Source of the DNA: QHXW01 sp035297145 | GTDB lineage: Bacteria > Acidobacteriota > Terriglobia > Bryobacterales > Bryobacteraceae | Assembly: GCA_035297145.1 (NCBI GenBank) | Contig: DATGZN010000064.1 | Coordinates: 1 to 37,641 of the forward strand | Reading direction: 5' to 3' | Length of the DNA stretch: 37,641 bases | Shown here: one piece after another, positions 1-8,560 of the stretch | Layout: every line of letters starts with the position of its first letter | How positions within the stretch are numbered: position 1 is the stretch's first letter | Notes under the pieces: generated by a model | What the model saw: only the letters and a program-made list of their open reading frames with translations | The model's database searches: none | Told to the model about the DNA's origin: nothing | Translations under genes and position numbers: made by a program

Positions 1-74
1 GAAACCCCCTGCTCCAGCCGCTGGACCGCGGCCCGCTTGAACTCCTTGGTGAACATCCTTCTCGACAACCCCAT
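1..74 (-). CDS. IS3-family transposase OrfA, N-terminal fragment (partial)
   Basis: Only the first 24 codons are in the window. The peptide MGLSRRMFTKEFKRAAVQRL, followed by EQGV, has the form of the N-terminal helix-turn-helix (HTH_Tnp_1) of IS3/IS911 OrfA proteins, which bind the element's ends. The ATG at 74-72 is preceded by a clear ribosome binding site AAAGGAG with an 8-base spacer. The frame is open to the window edge. The family call rests on the short N-terminal motif and the upstream IS-like terminus. The IS subgroup cannot be decided from this length. Confidence 0.7.
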   Translation of the reverse strand, partial: MGLSRRMFTKEFKRAAVQRLEQGV

Positions 75-140
75 GACTCAATTCTCCTTTGAATGGATTT
101 TGAGTCTTAACTGGTTGTGTCAAAAATGGGGGCAAGTCCA
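1..140 (-). mobile_element. 5' end of an IS3-type insertion sequence, running off the left edge
   Basis: Reading the minus strand, a probable terminal repeat starts near 140 (TGGACTTGCCCCCATTTTTG), followed by about 60 bases of leader and then the start of an OrfA-type transposase. IS3-family ends characteristically begin with TG and often carry a run of C followed by T near the tip, which is what is seen. The other end lies outside the window, so neither target duplication nor element length can be checked. The tip falls directly against the coding sequence of the PQQ-propeller gene. The exact boundary (138-141) is inferred. Confidence 0.6.
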
Positions 141-1211
141 GTCACCGCTCGAGACATCGAATTGCCAAAGGAGGTAACGCTGCACTATTACCTGTACTGT
201 CTCGACATTGAGACCGGTAAGGTGGCTTGGAAGCGTGAGTTCTATTCGGGGCAGCCGCCGGGAGGACGGCATCGCAAAAACAGCTTTGCGTCGGAGACTC
301 CGGTGACCGATGGGAAGCTGGTCTATGTCTACGTCACTAACCTGGGCCTCTATGCGTACGACATGAAGGGCACGCAAGTTTGGCACACGCCGCTCGAAGC
401 GTATCCGATTTACCTGGATTTCGGCACGGGAGGATCGCCGGCGCTTTTGGGGGACATGCTGTTGATCGTCAACGACAACGAAAAGCAGCAGTTCATCGCG
501 GCCTTCGATACGAACACTGGCAAGCCGGTATGGCGGACAAACCGGGACCTTGCGGCGAAAGGTGAAGGAACCCCGCGACGCTCCGCGTGGGTTACGCCAT
601 TTGTTTGGAAGACCCCGCAACGCACCCAAGTTGTGACCGTCGGTCCCGGAGTGGCGGTGAGCTATGACGCAACGGGCAAAGAGTTGTGGCGGCTGTCCGG
701 CATGTCGGACATTCCCATTCCGAGTCCGTTCGCTTACGACGGCTTGTTGTATGTGAACGGCGGGAGGGGAAAGGCGCTGTTTGCGATCAAGCCCGGCGCG
801 ACGGGGGATTTGACGCCGGGAGAGGACGGAAAGCAGAGTGAATTTGTGGCGTGGTCGCAACCGCGGGGTGGCACCTACCTGCCGACAGAGGTGGCGTACG
901 ACGGGGCCTTGTACGCTCTGTCGGAGACCGGGATCTTGAGCCGCTTTGACGCAAAAACGGGGAACGTGAGCTACCGCTCCAGGATCGAAGGGGGCGGGGC
1001 GTTCACTTCATCGCCGTGGGCTTACAACGGCAAGGTGTTCTGCCTCAGCGAGGAGGGCAAGACGTTCGTGATTGCCGCGGGCGAAAAGTTCGAGTTGCTC
1101 CACAGCAATCTGCTGGACGAGATGGCGCAGGCCACTCCGGCGATCGTCGGCGATCGCCTGCTCCTGCGGACCGAGAGCCGGTTGTATTCCATTCGGATCA
1201 AGAATCTATAA
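117..1211 (+). pseudogene. PQQ-type beta-propeller protein, 5'-truncated by an IS
   Basis: The frame encodes several PQQ-like blades, with motifs such as LYCLDIETGKVAW, FDTNTGKPVWRT and FDAKTGNVSYRS, so it is a propeller protein of the PQQ_2/BamB-like fold. Relatives in Acidobacteriota are typically exported and longer, with a signal peptide and first blades. Here the first codons (GTG at 117, then ATG at 126) lie inside the IS terminus, and genuine propeller sequence begins only around residue 10-30. There is no signal peptide and no ribosome binding site. The remaining 330 or so codons are intact. The simplest reading is a gene cut by the IS at about 140, with the missing 5' part beyond the left edge. 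A fused product driven from the IS is possible but unsupported. Confidence 0.75.
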
Positions 1212-1268
1212 CGGCTCAGATGCCGCGACCCATGGAACGCTGTAGACTAGAATACCGAGGGTATCTCA

Positions 1269-1631
1269 ATGCCATGCACAGCAACTATCCGGCAGGTCGG
1301 TGACGTAACGATCGTGGACATTAGCGGCCGTATCACTTTAGGTGATGGCTCGGGAGTGGTGCGCGAGACGGTTAAGGACTTGCTGAAGGAGGGCCAGAAA
1401 AATCTCCTGCTGAATCTCGGCGACGTGACCTATATCGACAGCTCCGGCCTGGGCGAGTTGGTCGCCGCTTACGCTACGAGTGCGAACCAAGGCGCCCAGA
1501 TCAAGCTGCTCAACGTCCAGAAGAGGGTGGACGACCTCTTACAGGTCACAAAGCTCTACACGGTGTTCGAGGCGTTTACCAGCGAAACTACCGCTCTGCG
1601 GAGCTTCGGGGCGAAAGCGGCGTCCGTCTAG
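1269..1631 (+). CDS. STAS-domain anti-anti-sigma factor (SpoIIAA-like)
   Basis: A 120-residue single STAS domain. The hallmark YIDSSGLGEL lies at residues 55-64, and the serine after Asp57 is the usual site phosphorylated by a partner HPK/RsbW-type kinase in partner-switching systems. The N-terminal strand VTIVDISGRI and the helix before the C-terminal TKLYTVFEAF fit the family, and the length is standard. The ATG at 1269 follows GAGGG with an 8-base spacer. That binding site overlaps a small palindrome, ATACC-GAG-GGTAT (1250-1262), which might modulate initiation. No RsbW-type kinase or matching sigma factor sits beside it. The nearest signalling genes are a Ser/Thr kinase and a histidine kinase/NtrC pair, so the partner is unknown. 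Confidence 0.9.
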   Translation: MPCTATIRQVGDVTIVDISGRITLGDGSGVVRETVKDLLKEGQKNLLLNLGDVTYIDSSGLGELVAAYATSANQGAQIKLLNVQKRVDDLLQVTKLYTVFEAFTSETTALRSFGAKAASV

Positions 1632-1643
1632 CGCTTCTCCCGC

Positions 1644-1790
1644 TCAGTTCTCAATCGACAACTTCTTCATCTGATAAAGGAGCGCTTTGTAGTCGATGTT
1701 GAGAATCTGGGCGGCCTGCTTGCGGTTCCAGCGCGTAGAGTGAAGCGCAGCCATGATGGCGTCGGTCTCGGCCTGCTCCTTGGCCCTGTT
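1644..1790 (-). pseudogene. Orphan 3' fragment of the NtrC-family regulator gene (Fis-type HTH)
   Basis: On the minus strand this stretch encodes the last 48 or so residues of an NtrC-type regulator: a Fis-type helix-turn-helix ending in MKKLSIEN and a TGA stop. It matches the end of the intact gene at 4809-6242 with about 8 differences in 145 bases, most of them silent; one visible change is Lys to Gln near the end. The frame has no start and is not linked to a receiver or AAA+ domain. Similarity stops abruptly near 1790. It is a relic of a duplication or rearrangement that now brackets the Ser/Thr kinase gene. Confidence 0.88.
1646..1790. repeat. Direct repeat copy A (145 bp, about 94% identical to 4811-4955)
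   Basis: Base-by-base comparison with 4811-4955 shows a constant offset of 3165 with about 8 substitutions and no gaps. Flanks on both sides are unrelated. The unit corresponds to the 3' end of the ntrC-type gene. Confidence 0.92.
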
Positions 1791-1902
1791 TGGCCTCAGC
1801 TTCTATTTGACGTATGATCGATTAGGCTTGCCGACCGACGGGCCGCCCGCGCGGTGAGGTAGAATTCCCCTACGGTCCATCGCCCGTTTGGCGTGGCGAG
1901 TC

Positions 1903-4668
1903 ATGATCGGGAAGACCATCTCCCACTACCGCATCGTAGAGAAGCTCGGTAGCGGTGGTATGGGAGTGGTTTACAAGGCGGAAGACACGCGCCTGGGCCG
2001 CAACGTGGCGCTCAAGTTTTTGCCCGACGATTACGCCAAAGATCACGCGGCGCTCGACCGGTTCCAGCGCGAAGCGCGCGCGGCCTCGGCTCTGAATCAC
2101 CCCAACATCTGCGTCATTTACGATATCGACGAACACGATCAGCGGCCCTTCATCGCCATGGAGCTGCTGGAAGGCCAGACACTCCGGGAGCGCATCGCCG
2201 GAAAACCGCTGAAGACCGATGAGCTACTGGAGATCGCGATGCAAGTCGCCGATGCGTTGGACGCTGCGCATTCCAAGGGCATCGTGCATCGCGACATCAA
2301 GCCGGCTAACATCTTCGTGACTCGCCGCGGGCAGGCCAAAATTCTGGATTTCGGCTTGGCCAAGCTGGCGCCGGAAGCTACGAGTCCGAAAGCTGCGTTG
2401 CCCACTTACGCGGCGACCGAAGAGATGCTCACCAGTCCGGGCACGGCGGTGGGAACGGTGGCCTACATGTCGCCGGAGCAGGCTTTGGGCGAAGAGTTGG
2501 ACGCGCGCACGGATCTGTTCTCGTTCGGCGTGGTGCTGTACGAGATGTCCACGGGCGCCCGGCCATTCACCGGCAACACTACGGCGGCGCTGTTTGACGC
2601 GATTCTGCACAAGGCGCCGGTGTCGCCCGTGCGGTTGAATCCAGGAACCCCGGTGGAGCTGGAAAGGATCATCAATAAGGCGCTGGAGAAGGATCACGAC
2701 GTCCGGTACCAGCATGCTTCGGACTTTCGCGCCGATCTGAAGCGGCTAAAGCGCGACACGAGCTCCGGCCGGTCCGAGGCGCCGGCATCCTCGCCGGCGG
2801 CCGCAGAACCAGTGCGCCAGCCGCCGCAAGCATCAGTGTCGGATTCCGTCATTATCGCCAGCATCATCAAGCGGCACAAGCAAGCTGCCATAGGGAGCGT
2901 TGCAGTGGTGGCCGCACTGGTTGCCCTGACCTGGTTTCTCCTACATCGCCCTCCCAAGCCTTCGGCCGAGTTAACGCAGAAACGGCTGACGTTCAACTCC
3001 AGCGAGAACTCTGTCTATGGCCCCGTCATTTCTCCCGATGGCAAGTACCTTGCATACTCGGAGCGGACCGGGATTCACGTGAAGCTGCTTTCGACAGGGG
3101 AGGAGCGTCTCATCCCAAGGCCGGCCGGAGTTCTAGCCGGCGCCTTCTGGGTTGTCTCTTCTTGGTTTCCCGACGGCACACAATTGCTCGCCCACGCACT
3201 GGAAATCGGCGGCCAGAAGAGCATGTGGACGGTCTCGGTGCTAGGGCAATCTCCACAAGAGCTCCGCGAGGGTGCGGTGGGGTGGGAGGTTTCGCCGGAC
3301 GGGACACACATCGCTTTCAGCCCAAGCGGAGCTTCGGATTATATGCGCGAAATCTGGGTGATGGGCAGCCAGGGAGACAACCCGCAAAAGGTCCTCGCAC
3401 TGGGAGAAAATGAGTGGCTGGAATCGGTACACTGGTCGCCGGATGGACAGCGCTTGGCCTACCGTAGGGACCACCGCAGTACGGACAGGTTCCAGAATTC
3501 GATCGAAACCTGCGACCTGAAGGGGGCGAGCCGGACGGTGGTTGTGTCAGCCGATCCGGGCCTGTGGCTGCAAGATTTTTGTTGGCTTCTGGAAGGGAGA
3601 ATCGTCTACTCGCGGCCGGAATCGCGTTACTCAAATGACGCAAATCTTTGGCAAATCGGTCTTGATAACCATGCGGGCACGCCCACCAGTAAACCGAAAC
3701 ATATTGCCCAGTGGGCGGGATCTTACCTTTGGGGATTCAGCGCCAGTGCGGATGGGAAGCGACTGGTGCTCCTCAAGACCACATCTCAGTCGCAGGTGTA
3801 CTTGGGCGAGCTGGCGGCAGGGGGGACGCGCATGAATCCCCCTCGGCGGCTGACTAATGACGAATCCTACGATTACCCCTCGGCATGGACGCCGGACAGC
3901 AAAGCTGTATTGTTCGTATCAAACCGTAACGGCACATCTGGTATTTTCAAGCAAGGAATCAGCCAGGAGACCTCTGAGCCTGTGGTCACTGGATCGCAAG
4001 ACGCCTACACTCCCCGCCTTAGCGCCGATGGTGCTTGGATACTCTTCTTGGAGAGGCCGAGAACGCAGGCCAATCCCGCCCCTCCGCTGCGCCTGATGCG
4101 CATCTCCGCGAGCGGTGGAGCACCCCAGTTTGTGCTGGAGACGCACAATCTTCGCGACTTCCGGTGTGCCCGCGCCCCGGCAAGCCTCTGCGTCATCTTC
4201 GAGACGAGCCAGGATGGAAAACAGCTCATGCTCACAGCATTCGACCCTCTGAAGGGCAGAGGGAAGGTGCTCCGGACGATAGAGTATGATCCCTCAAACT
4301 ATTACGTCGGGACGCCACTCTCTCCGGATGGATCAACGGTTTCGATTTCGCGAGCTGGCGAGACAGAGATTCACATTCGCTTGCTTTCGCTCTCAGGTGG
4401 CTCCGACCGCGAAATCACGGTGAAGGGTTGGCCCAATATCACAGGTCTTGACAGGTCGCCTGATGGAAAAGGGTTTTACTGTGGCTCTGGCTCGCCACAA
4501 GGCAGCACGCTTCTCTACGTCGATCTGAAGGGAAATGCGCGGGTGCTATGGCAGTACAAGGGAGGTATCGTAGGTCAGATTTGGGGCCACCCTTCACCCG
4601 ATGGCCGCTACCTTGCCATAGAGGGCGCCGTCATTAACAGCAATGTCTGGATGCTCGAAGGTTTCTGA
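1903..4668 (+). CDS. Membrane Ser/Thr protein kinase with C-terminal TolB/WD40-like propeller
   Basis: A Hanks-type kinase fills residues 10-280. The glycine loop LGSGGMGVVY, catalytic Lys38 (VALKF), HRDIKPAN at 129-136 and DFG at 149-151 are all present, so it should be active. One transmembrane helix follows at about 327-347, and then a long exported region of PD40/TolB-type repeats (motifs such as ISPDGKYLAYS, WSPDGQRLAYRR, SPDGRYLAIEG). This kinase-TM-propeller layout is common in Acidobacteriota and would couple an external signal to cytoplasmic phosphorylation. I chose the ATG at 1903 because MIGKTISHYRIVEKLG is the usual family start; a TTG at 1888 would add five residues. The gene is bracketed by 145-bp direct repeats, suggesting it arrived by rearrangement. 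Its substrates are unknown. Confidence 0.93.
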   Translation: MIGKTISHYRIVEKLGSGGMGVVYKAEDTRLGRNVALKFLPDDYAKDHAALDRFQREARAASALNHPNICVIYDIDEHDQRPFIAMELLEGQTLRERIAGKPLKTDELLEIAMQVADALDAAHSKGIVHRDIKPANIFVTRRGQAKILDFGLAKLAPEATSPKAALPTYAATEEMLTSPGTAVGTVAYMSPEQALGEELDARTDLFSFGVVLYEMSTGARPFTGNTTAALFDAILHKAPVSPVRLNPGTPVELERIINKALEKDHDVRYQHASDFRADLKRLKRDTSSGRSEAPASSPAAAEPVRQPPQASVSDSVIIASIIKRHKQAAIGSVAVVAALVALTWFLLHRPPKPSAELTQKRLTFNSSENSVYGPVISPDGKYLAYSERTGIHVKLLSTGEERLIPRPAGVLAGAFWVVSSWFPDGTQLLAHALEIGGQKSMWTVSVLGQSPQELREGAVGWEVSPDGTHIAFSPSGASDYMREIWVMGSQGDNPQKVLALGENEWLESVHWSPDGQRLAYRRDHRSTDRFQNSIETCDLKGASRTVVVSADPGLWLQDFCWLLEGRIVYSRPESRYSNDANLWQIGLDNHAGTPTSKPKHIAQWAGSYLWGFSASADGKRLVLLKTTSQSQVYLGELAAGGTRMNPPRRLTNDESYDYPSAWTPDSKAVLFVSNRNGTSGIFKQGISQETSEPVVTGSQDAYTPRLSADGAWILFLERPRTQANPAPPLRLMRISASGGAPQFVLETHNLRDFRCARAPASLCVIFETSQDGKQLMLTAFDPLKGRGKVLRTIEYDPSNYYVGTPLSPDGSTVSISRAGETEIHIRLLSLSGGSDREITVKGWPNITGLDRSPDGKGFYCGSGSPQGSTLLYVDLKGNARVLWQYKGGIVGQIWGHPSPDGRYLAIEGAVINSNVWMLEGF

Positions 4669-4808
4669 GTAGCGCGCCCCACGCATCATGATCCCTGGTA
4701 AATCAGCGGAAGTACGAGCCCAGGCAGCGCCGGATAAATCCCCCTTCGCGCTAGCATCGGTTGATTGCAGCCTGGCCTCCGGCTGCCCGCTTGCGGGATA
4801 TCGCGGGG

Positions 4809-6242
4809 CTAGTTCTCAATCGACAGCTTCTTCATCTTGTAAAGAAGCGCTTTGTAGTCGATGTTGAGAATCTGGGCGGCCTGCTTGCGGTTCCAGCGCG
4901 TGGAGTGAAGCGCGGCCATGATGGCGTCGGTCTCGGCCTGCTCTTTGGCCCGGTTGACCTGCTTCAAAATGGGAGTCGAGATCGGCTCGTCGTATTCGGC
5001 GCCAGCGGCGGCGCCGGCAGCCCGGACTTTCACGGCTTGCGGAACCAGCGCGGGCGAGGCCTTGCGCAGGATGCGCTCGCGCAGATCCGCGATGATCGTT
5101 TCGGCATCCCGCACCACGAGGTATTTCCGCATCACGTTCTCGAGTTCGCGGATGTTGCCCGGCCAGTGGTGCGTGATGAGCGCCTGGTGCAGCGCGGGAG
5201 TAATCGGTAGCGGCGCTGTTCCAGGCCGCGCATGTTTCCTCAAAAGAAACTCGGCCAGCGGGACCACCTCGTCCTGCCGTTCGCGCAGCGGTGGTACGCG
5301 GATCGTCACCACGTTCAGGCGATAGTAGAGATCTTCACGGAAACGGCCCTCGGCGATGGCCTGCTCCAGGTCGCAATGTGTCGCGGCAATCACGCGCACG
5401 TCCACACGAATGGTCTCCTTACCGCCCAGCCGCTGAAATTCCTGATCTTGCAGCACCTGCAGGAGTTTCGCCTGCAGCTTGAAATCCATGTCGCCGATCT
5501 CGTCCAGCAGAATGGTCCCGCCGTCCGCCATCTCGAACATGCCGGGTTTCTTCTGGAAGGCGCCCGTGAACGCCCCGCGCTCATAGCCGAACAGCTCGCT
5601 TTCCACGAGTTCCGATGGCAGCGCCGCGCAATTCAGCTTCAGGAAAACCTTATTGGCGCGCGGGGATTGCGCACACAACTGCCGGGCAATCACTTCTTTG
5701 CCCACACCAGTTTCGCCCTGAATGAGCACCGGCACTTCCGAAGAACCAACTTGTTTCACCAACGGTTCGATGCTCTTCACCCTTACCGCGGCAGAGTCCT
5801 CTTGCGCTTTCAGCGCGGGCTGATCGCTGACCACGTGCACCGTGCGGCCGTTGAGCGCGCCGTTCCCCAAAGCTTTCTCGATGGCGATGCACAAGTCCTC
5901 GTGGCTTACCGGCTTGGGAATGAAATCGGTAGCGCCGCTCTTCATGGCCTCCACCACCTTGAGCGGCGAAGAGGCGCCGGAGAGCATGATGACGGGCAAG
6001 TCCCGGTTTTGGCGGCGGATGTCACGCAACGTCTCCAGCCCGTCTTTACGCGGCATCATGATGTCCAAAAGGATAAGCGAGATCCGCCCATGGTCGCGTT
6101 CCAGGCAACTCAGGACTTCTTCCCCGTCCTGCGCCGACTCGATGGCATACCCGTGGCATTTCAGCGCCATCTCCAGATAGCTCCGCACTTCCAACTCGTC
6201 TTCCCCCAATAGAATGGTTCTGCCAGTATTCACGGTTTGCAT
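4809..6242 (-). CDS. NtrC-family sigma-54-dependent response regulator
   Basis: A three-domain regulator of 477 residues. The receiver (1-125) has acidic residues Glu14 and Asp15, phosphoacceptor Asp60 (ILLDIMMP), Ser88 and Lys110. The AAA+ domain has Walker A GETGVGKE (176-183), the sigma-54 contact loop GAFTGA (223-228) and Walker B ILLDEIG. The C-terminus is a Fis-type HTH ending MKKLSIEN. Intact GAFTGA means it should activate sigma-54 promoters, and a sigma-54-like promoter lies at 8522-8538. It is the second gene of an operon, 24 bases after the histidine kinase, which is its likely partner. A fragment of its 3' end is duplicated at 1644-1790. Confidence 0.95.
   Translation of the reverse strand: MQTVNTGRTILLGEDELEVRSYLEMALKCHGYAIESAQDGEEVLSCLERDHGRISLILLDIMMPRKDGLETLRDIRRQNRDLPVIMLSGASSPLKVVEAMKSGATDFIPKPVSHEDLCIAIEKALGNGALNGRTVHVVSDQPALKAQEDSAAVRVKSIEPLVKQVGSSEVPVLIQGETGVGKEVIARQLCAQSPRANKVFLKLNCAALPSELVESELFGYERGAFTGAFQKKPGMFEMADGGTILLDEIGDMDFKLQAKLLQVLQDQEFQRLGGKETIRVDVRVIAATHCDLEQAIAEGRFREDLYYRLNVVTIRVPPLRERQDEVVPLAEFLLRKHARPGTAPLPITPALHQALITHHWPGNIRELENVMRKYLVVRDAETIIADLRERILRKASPALVPQAVKVRAAGAAAGAEYDEPISTPILKQVNRAKEQAETDAIMAALHSTRWNRKQAAQILNIDYKALLYKMKKLSIEN
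4811..4955. repeat. Direct repeat copy B, inside the 3' end of the intact ntrC-type gene
   Basis: This is the parental copy of the repeat at 1646-1790, in the same orientation. Between the two copies lies the Ser/Thr kinase gene and little else. Confidence 0.92.
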
Positions 6243-6266
6243 AGTTCCTCAGAAGTAGGTTCCGAG

Positions 6267-7508
6267 TCACGCCCCCGCTTGCATGGTTTGATGGGGCGGC
6301 TCAGTCATAAACGTCAGATGGGCTTCTTGCTGGACCAGGGGAAGGACGAAAGAGAAAGTAGACCCCGTCACGCTTGACTCGGCCCAAACTTGACCTTGAT
6401 GAGAATTGAGGATCAACTTACAAATAGCCAGACCCAGTCCTCCTCCAGACCGATCCTGACCGCCGGAATAAGAGGTGTACTCCTCGAATATCTTTTCCAG
6501 GTTTTCCGAAGGCACACCGGGACCGGAGTCGCAAATATCGATCCGGAATGCATTCGGGGATTGCAGCCTGGAGGTGCGGCGCTCGCCATTTGTAATGGCT
6601 GTTTTTAATTTGGCACGCCGTTCCCAGAAATAAGGGTAACCTCGGACTTCTATAGAGCCGTACTTGGGAGTGAACTTGCACGCGTTGTCGAGAAGGTTGA
6701 TCAACACTTGCTCGATCTGCTCGCGATCAAAATATAGCGGCTGCGGAGGTTGCATCACGTGCCACGTGAGGCGAATGTTCTTGGCTTCGCCGAAGGGCGC
6801 GATCTCGTGCATGGCCTGATCGATGCACGCTTCTATATCGCCGTTCTGCAGGTTCGGCCGCCGGTCGATCTGCCGGCCCACGCTCAACTGAAACATCGCC
6901 GTGGCCATGCGGGAGAGACGTTTGATGGAATGCTGCATCCGCTCCAGCACTTCCTGCTGCTCTTCGGAGATGGGCCCCAACTGCTGGCCGAGGATCAGCC
7001 CGCAATAACCGTCCACGGCGGTAAGCGGAGCGCGAAAGTCGTGCACCGCACGCGCCAGAAAATTCGTGCGGTCCTGATCGTATTCCTGCAGCTTCAGATT
7101 GGCGTGTAACAAGCATTGCAGAATTTCGTCGCGGTCCGCGCGCAGCGCATCCACGTCCATTGAGCGGTTCTTCTCATGGCGCGCCACGGCGTGCTCGAGG
7201 AATGCCCGCAGAGTGGCTTTGTGAACCGGCTTCAGCAGGATCGCTACTGCCGCCATGGGCAGCCGCTCCAGCAACACGGCCATCTTTTTGCGTGAAACCA
7301 GGAAGAGGTTCTTGCGCTCTTGCTCGAAATCCAATTCGCGCGGCAATGGCACGTCGGAGTCGCAATCCCAAATCACCAGGTCTGGCGCCGTAGCACCATC
7401 CGGTGCGCCCCCCAGATTCAGGGTCCAGTCGTTTCCACGAAATCCGGCCAGCGTTTCGCGGCACAACTTGTAGAGCAACTTGTCTGTTGACAACAACTTA
7501 ATGTGCAT
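6267..7508 (-). CDS. Soluble sensor histidine kinase with receiver-like N-terminal domain
   Basis: A 413-residue kinase with no membrane segment. Residues 1-110 resemble a degenerate receiver fold, with DLVIWDCD around Asp48 and an LLKP lysine at 93. The HisKA helix carries His156 in AVHDFRAPLTAV. The ATPase domain shows the N box NLLDNACKF (Asn275), the G1 box DSGPGV and the G2 box GGGLGLAI. All catalytic motifs are intact. It is the first gene of an operon with the NtrC-type regulator and is transcribed from a sigma-70-like promoter at 7553-7580. With no external sensor, it probably reads a cytoplasmic cue or a phosphorelay input. The ATG at 7508 is the only good start. Confidence 0.93.
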   Translation of the reverse strand: MHIKLLSTDKLLYKLCRETLAGFRGNDWTLNLGGAPDGATAPDLVIWDCDSDVPLPRELDFEQERKNLFLVSRKKMAVLLERLPMAAVAILLKPVHKATLRAFLEHAVARHEKNRSMDVDALRADRDEILQCLLHANLKLQEYDQDRTNFLARAVHDFRAPLTAVDGYCGLILGQQLGPISEEQQEVLERMQHSIKRLSRMATAMFQLSVGRQIDRRPNLQNGDIEACIDQAMHEIAPFGEAKNIRLTWHVMQPPQPLYFDREQIEQVLINLLDNACKFTPKYGSIEVRGYPYFWERRAKLKTAITNGERRTSRLQSPNAFRIDICDSGPGVPSENLEKIFEEYTSYSGGQDRSGGGLGLAICKLILNSHQGQVWAESSVTGSTFSFVLPLVQQEAHLTFMTEPPHQTMQAGA

Positions 7509-7552
7509 CTGGGCGCGTCAATAAGCGGCTAAGCTCACCAAAGATAGAGAGC

Positions 7553-7580
7553 AGCATATCGCAATCCTGATTTTTGTCAA
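7553..7580 (-). promoter_or_regulatory. Sigma-70-type promoter of the histidine kinase/ntrC operon
   Basis: On the minus strand TTGACA (7580-7575), a 16-base spacer and TATGCT (7558-7553) precede the kinase ATG at 7508 by about 45 bases. The -35 is a perfect consensus and the -10 matches four of six. Confidence 0.65.
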
Positions 7581-8060
7581 GATTTTCCACTCAGTACTCC
7601 AAAGTTTTTCCCTCACGCTAACTATAGCTATAAACAGGAATCTACGGAACGGCAAGTCCGGTAAATCCCTTATTGGGGTGAGGATTCTTCCTAAAATTTG
7701 GGACCCAATTCCCACAAACTGAGACGGGTCTTCAAGTTGCACATGTTAAGCCACGAGCACATACCCCTGTGAAGAACATTACATTCCGAGCTGTGGAGAG
7801 TCTCGTGTTGAGAAAAAACTGTGGAAAACCAACTGGTGCCCAAAATGCTACCGACTTCGCCGAGCCGGACCCCCACATCGCAGGCGTCGACACAGCACTG
7901 CGAACCGGACCACGGCTCCGACAGCTCGCAACTGCCGGGAAAAGCATTAACACCTCCCGCAAACGCAGCACGGCGCAGTGACGTCAGTCACCCGCAAACT
8001 CACGGAGCAGGGTTTGGAAGCGAAATTGTAGCTCAACTGGGGCTTGAGGATTCGTCGGCC
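7581..8060. other. Intergenic stretch without a recognised gene
   Basis: About 480 bases between the divergent histidine kinase and PilZ genes, AT-richer than the surroundings up to about 7850. A 10-base palindrome TATAGCTATA lies at 7623-7632. An open frame continues upstream of the PilZ domain from 7821, but the encoded 80 residues are low-complexity and resemble no domain. I see no RNA gene here. The PilZ promoter presumably lies in this stretch, but I could not identify it convincingly. Confidence 0.5.
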
Positions 8061-8426
8061 ATGGTCGCAATAGAAGAACGGCGCAAGCGAAAACGGATAG
8101 CGCTGCACTGGCCGGTACGTCTGTTCCGGGAACCAGCCGCTCCTTCGGTCGAGAGCACCACGGAAAACCTTACTAGCAATGGGTTTTATTGCATTTCCAG
8201 GGAGCCGTTCCAAATGGGCGAGCGGCTGGAATGTATTATTGCCATCCCTGCGGGCAGTTTCGGCTATAACGAATCGCCGATACGTCTGCAGTGCCGCGTG
8301 CGCGTGGCGCGTGTCGAAGATCAGAGTGAGGGTTTCGGAATAGGCTGCTATATAGAAGATTACGATCTACTTACAAATTCCCGCTCGGCACGCTCCAGCA
8401 TGGAACCCTTGGAACCGATGGTCTGA
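8061..8426 (+). CDS. PilZ-domain protein, probable c-di-GMP receptor
   Basis: A single-domain PilZ protein of 121 residues when started at the ATG at 8061. The basic N-terminal motif ERRKRKRI supplies the RxxxR-like element, and ENLTSNGFYC corresponds to the second (D/N)xSxxG element, although the third position is Thr rather than Ser. A conserved strand pair (CRVRVARVE, GFGIGCYI) completes the barrel. PilZ proteins bind cyclic di-GMP and often control motility, which fits a window with flagellar genes. The substitution in the second motif makes nucleotide binding likely but not certain. A longer frame opens at 7821 with an 80-residue low-complexity extension; I reject it because the domain starts right after Met at 8061. 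Confidence 0.85.
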   Translation: MVAIEERRKRKRIALHWPVRLFREPAAPSVESTTENLTSNGFYCISREPFQMGERLECIIAIPAGSFGYNESPIRLQCRVRVARVEDQSEGFGIGCYIEDYDLLTNSRSARSSMEPLEPMV

Positions 8427-8521
8427 AGCTGGAGGCCCGGCAGTCCCAAAGATTTTGACAAATAGACGAAACCCCGCCTTTTGGCCGACTCCCAAAATGG
8501 CAGAACCTGGTTTGACGACCT

Positions 8522-8538
8522 TTGGCATAAACTGTGCA
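8522..8538 (+). promoter_or_regulatory. Sigma-54-like promoter of the NHL-repeat gene
   Basis: The sequence TTGGCATAAACTGTGCA matches the sigma-54 consensus YTGGCAYR-N4-TTGCW with one mismatch, and has exactly ten bases between the GG of -24 and the GC of -12. Transcription would start near 8550, just upstream of the ATG at 8561. A sigma-54 activator gene lies 2.3 kb upstream at 4809-6242. Confidence 0.6.
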
Positions 8539-8560
8539 GAGAGCGTGTAGGGTTTCACGG

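Noticed and set aside
4740..4800. Small hairpins after the kinase gene as a terminator
   Set aside because: The stems are only 5-6 bp and there is no T-run on either strand.
5232..6212. Long plus-strand open frame (326 codons) across the ntrC-type gene
   Set aside because: It mirrors the strong minus-strand coding frame, is His/Arg/Leu-rich with no domain, and the opposite strand has every family motif.
7821..8060. N-terminal extension of the PilZ protein
   Set aside because: The 80 residues are low-complexity, lack a domain and have no ribosome binding site; the PilZ domain begins right after Met at 8061.
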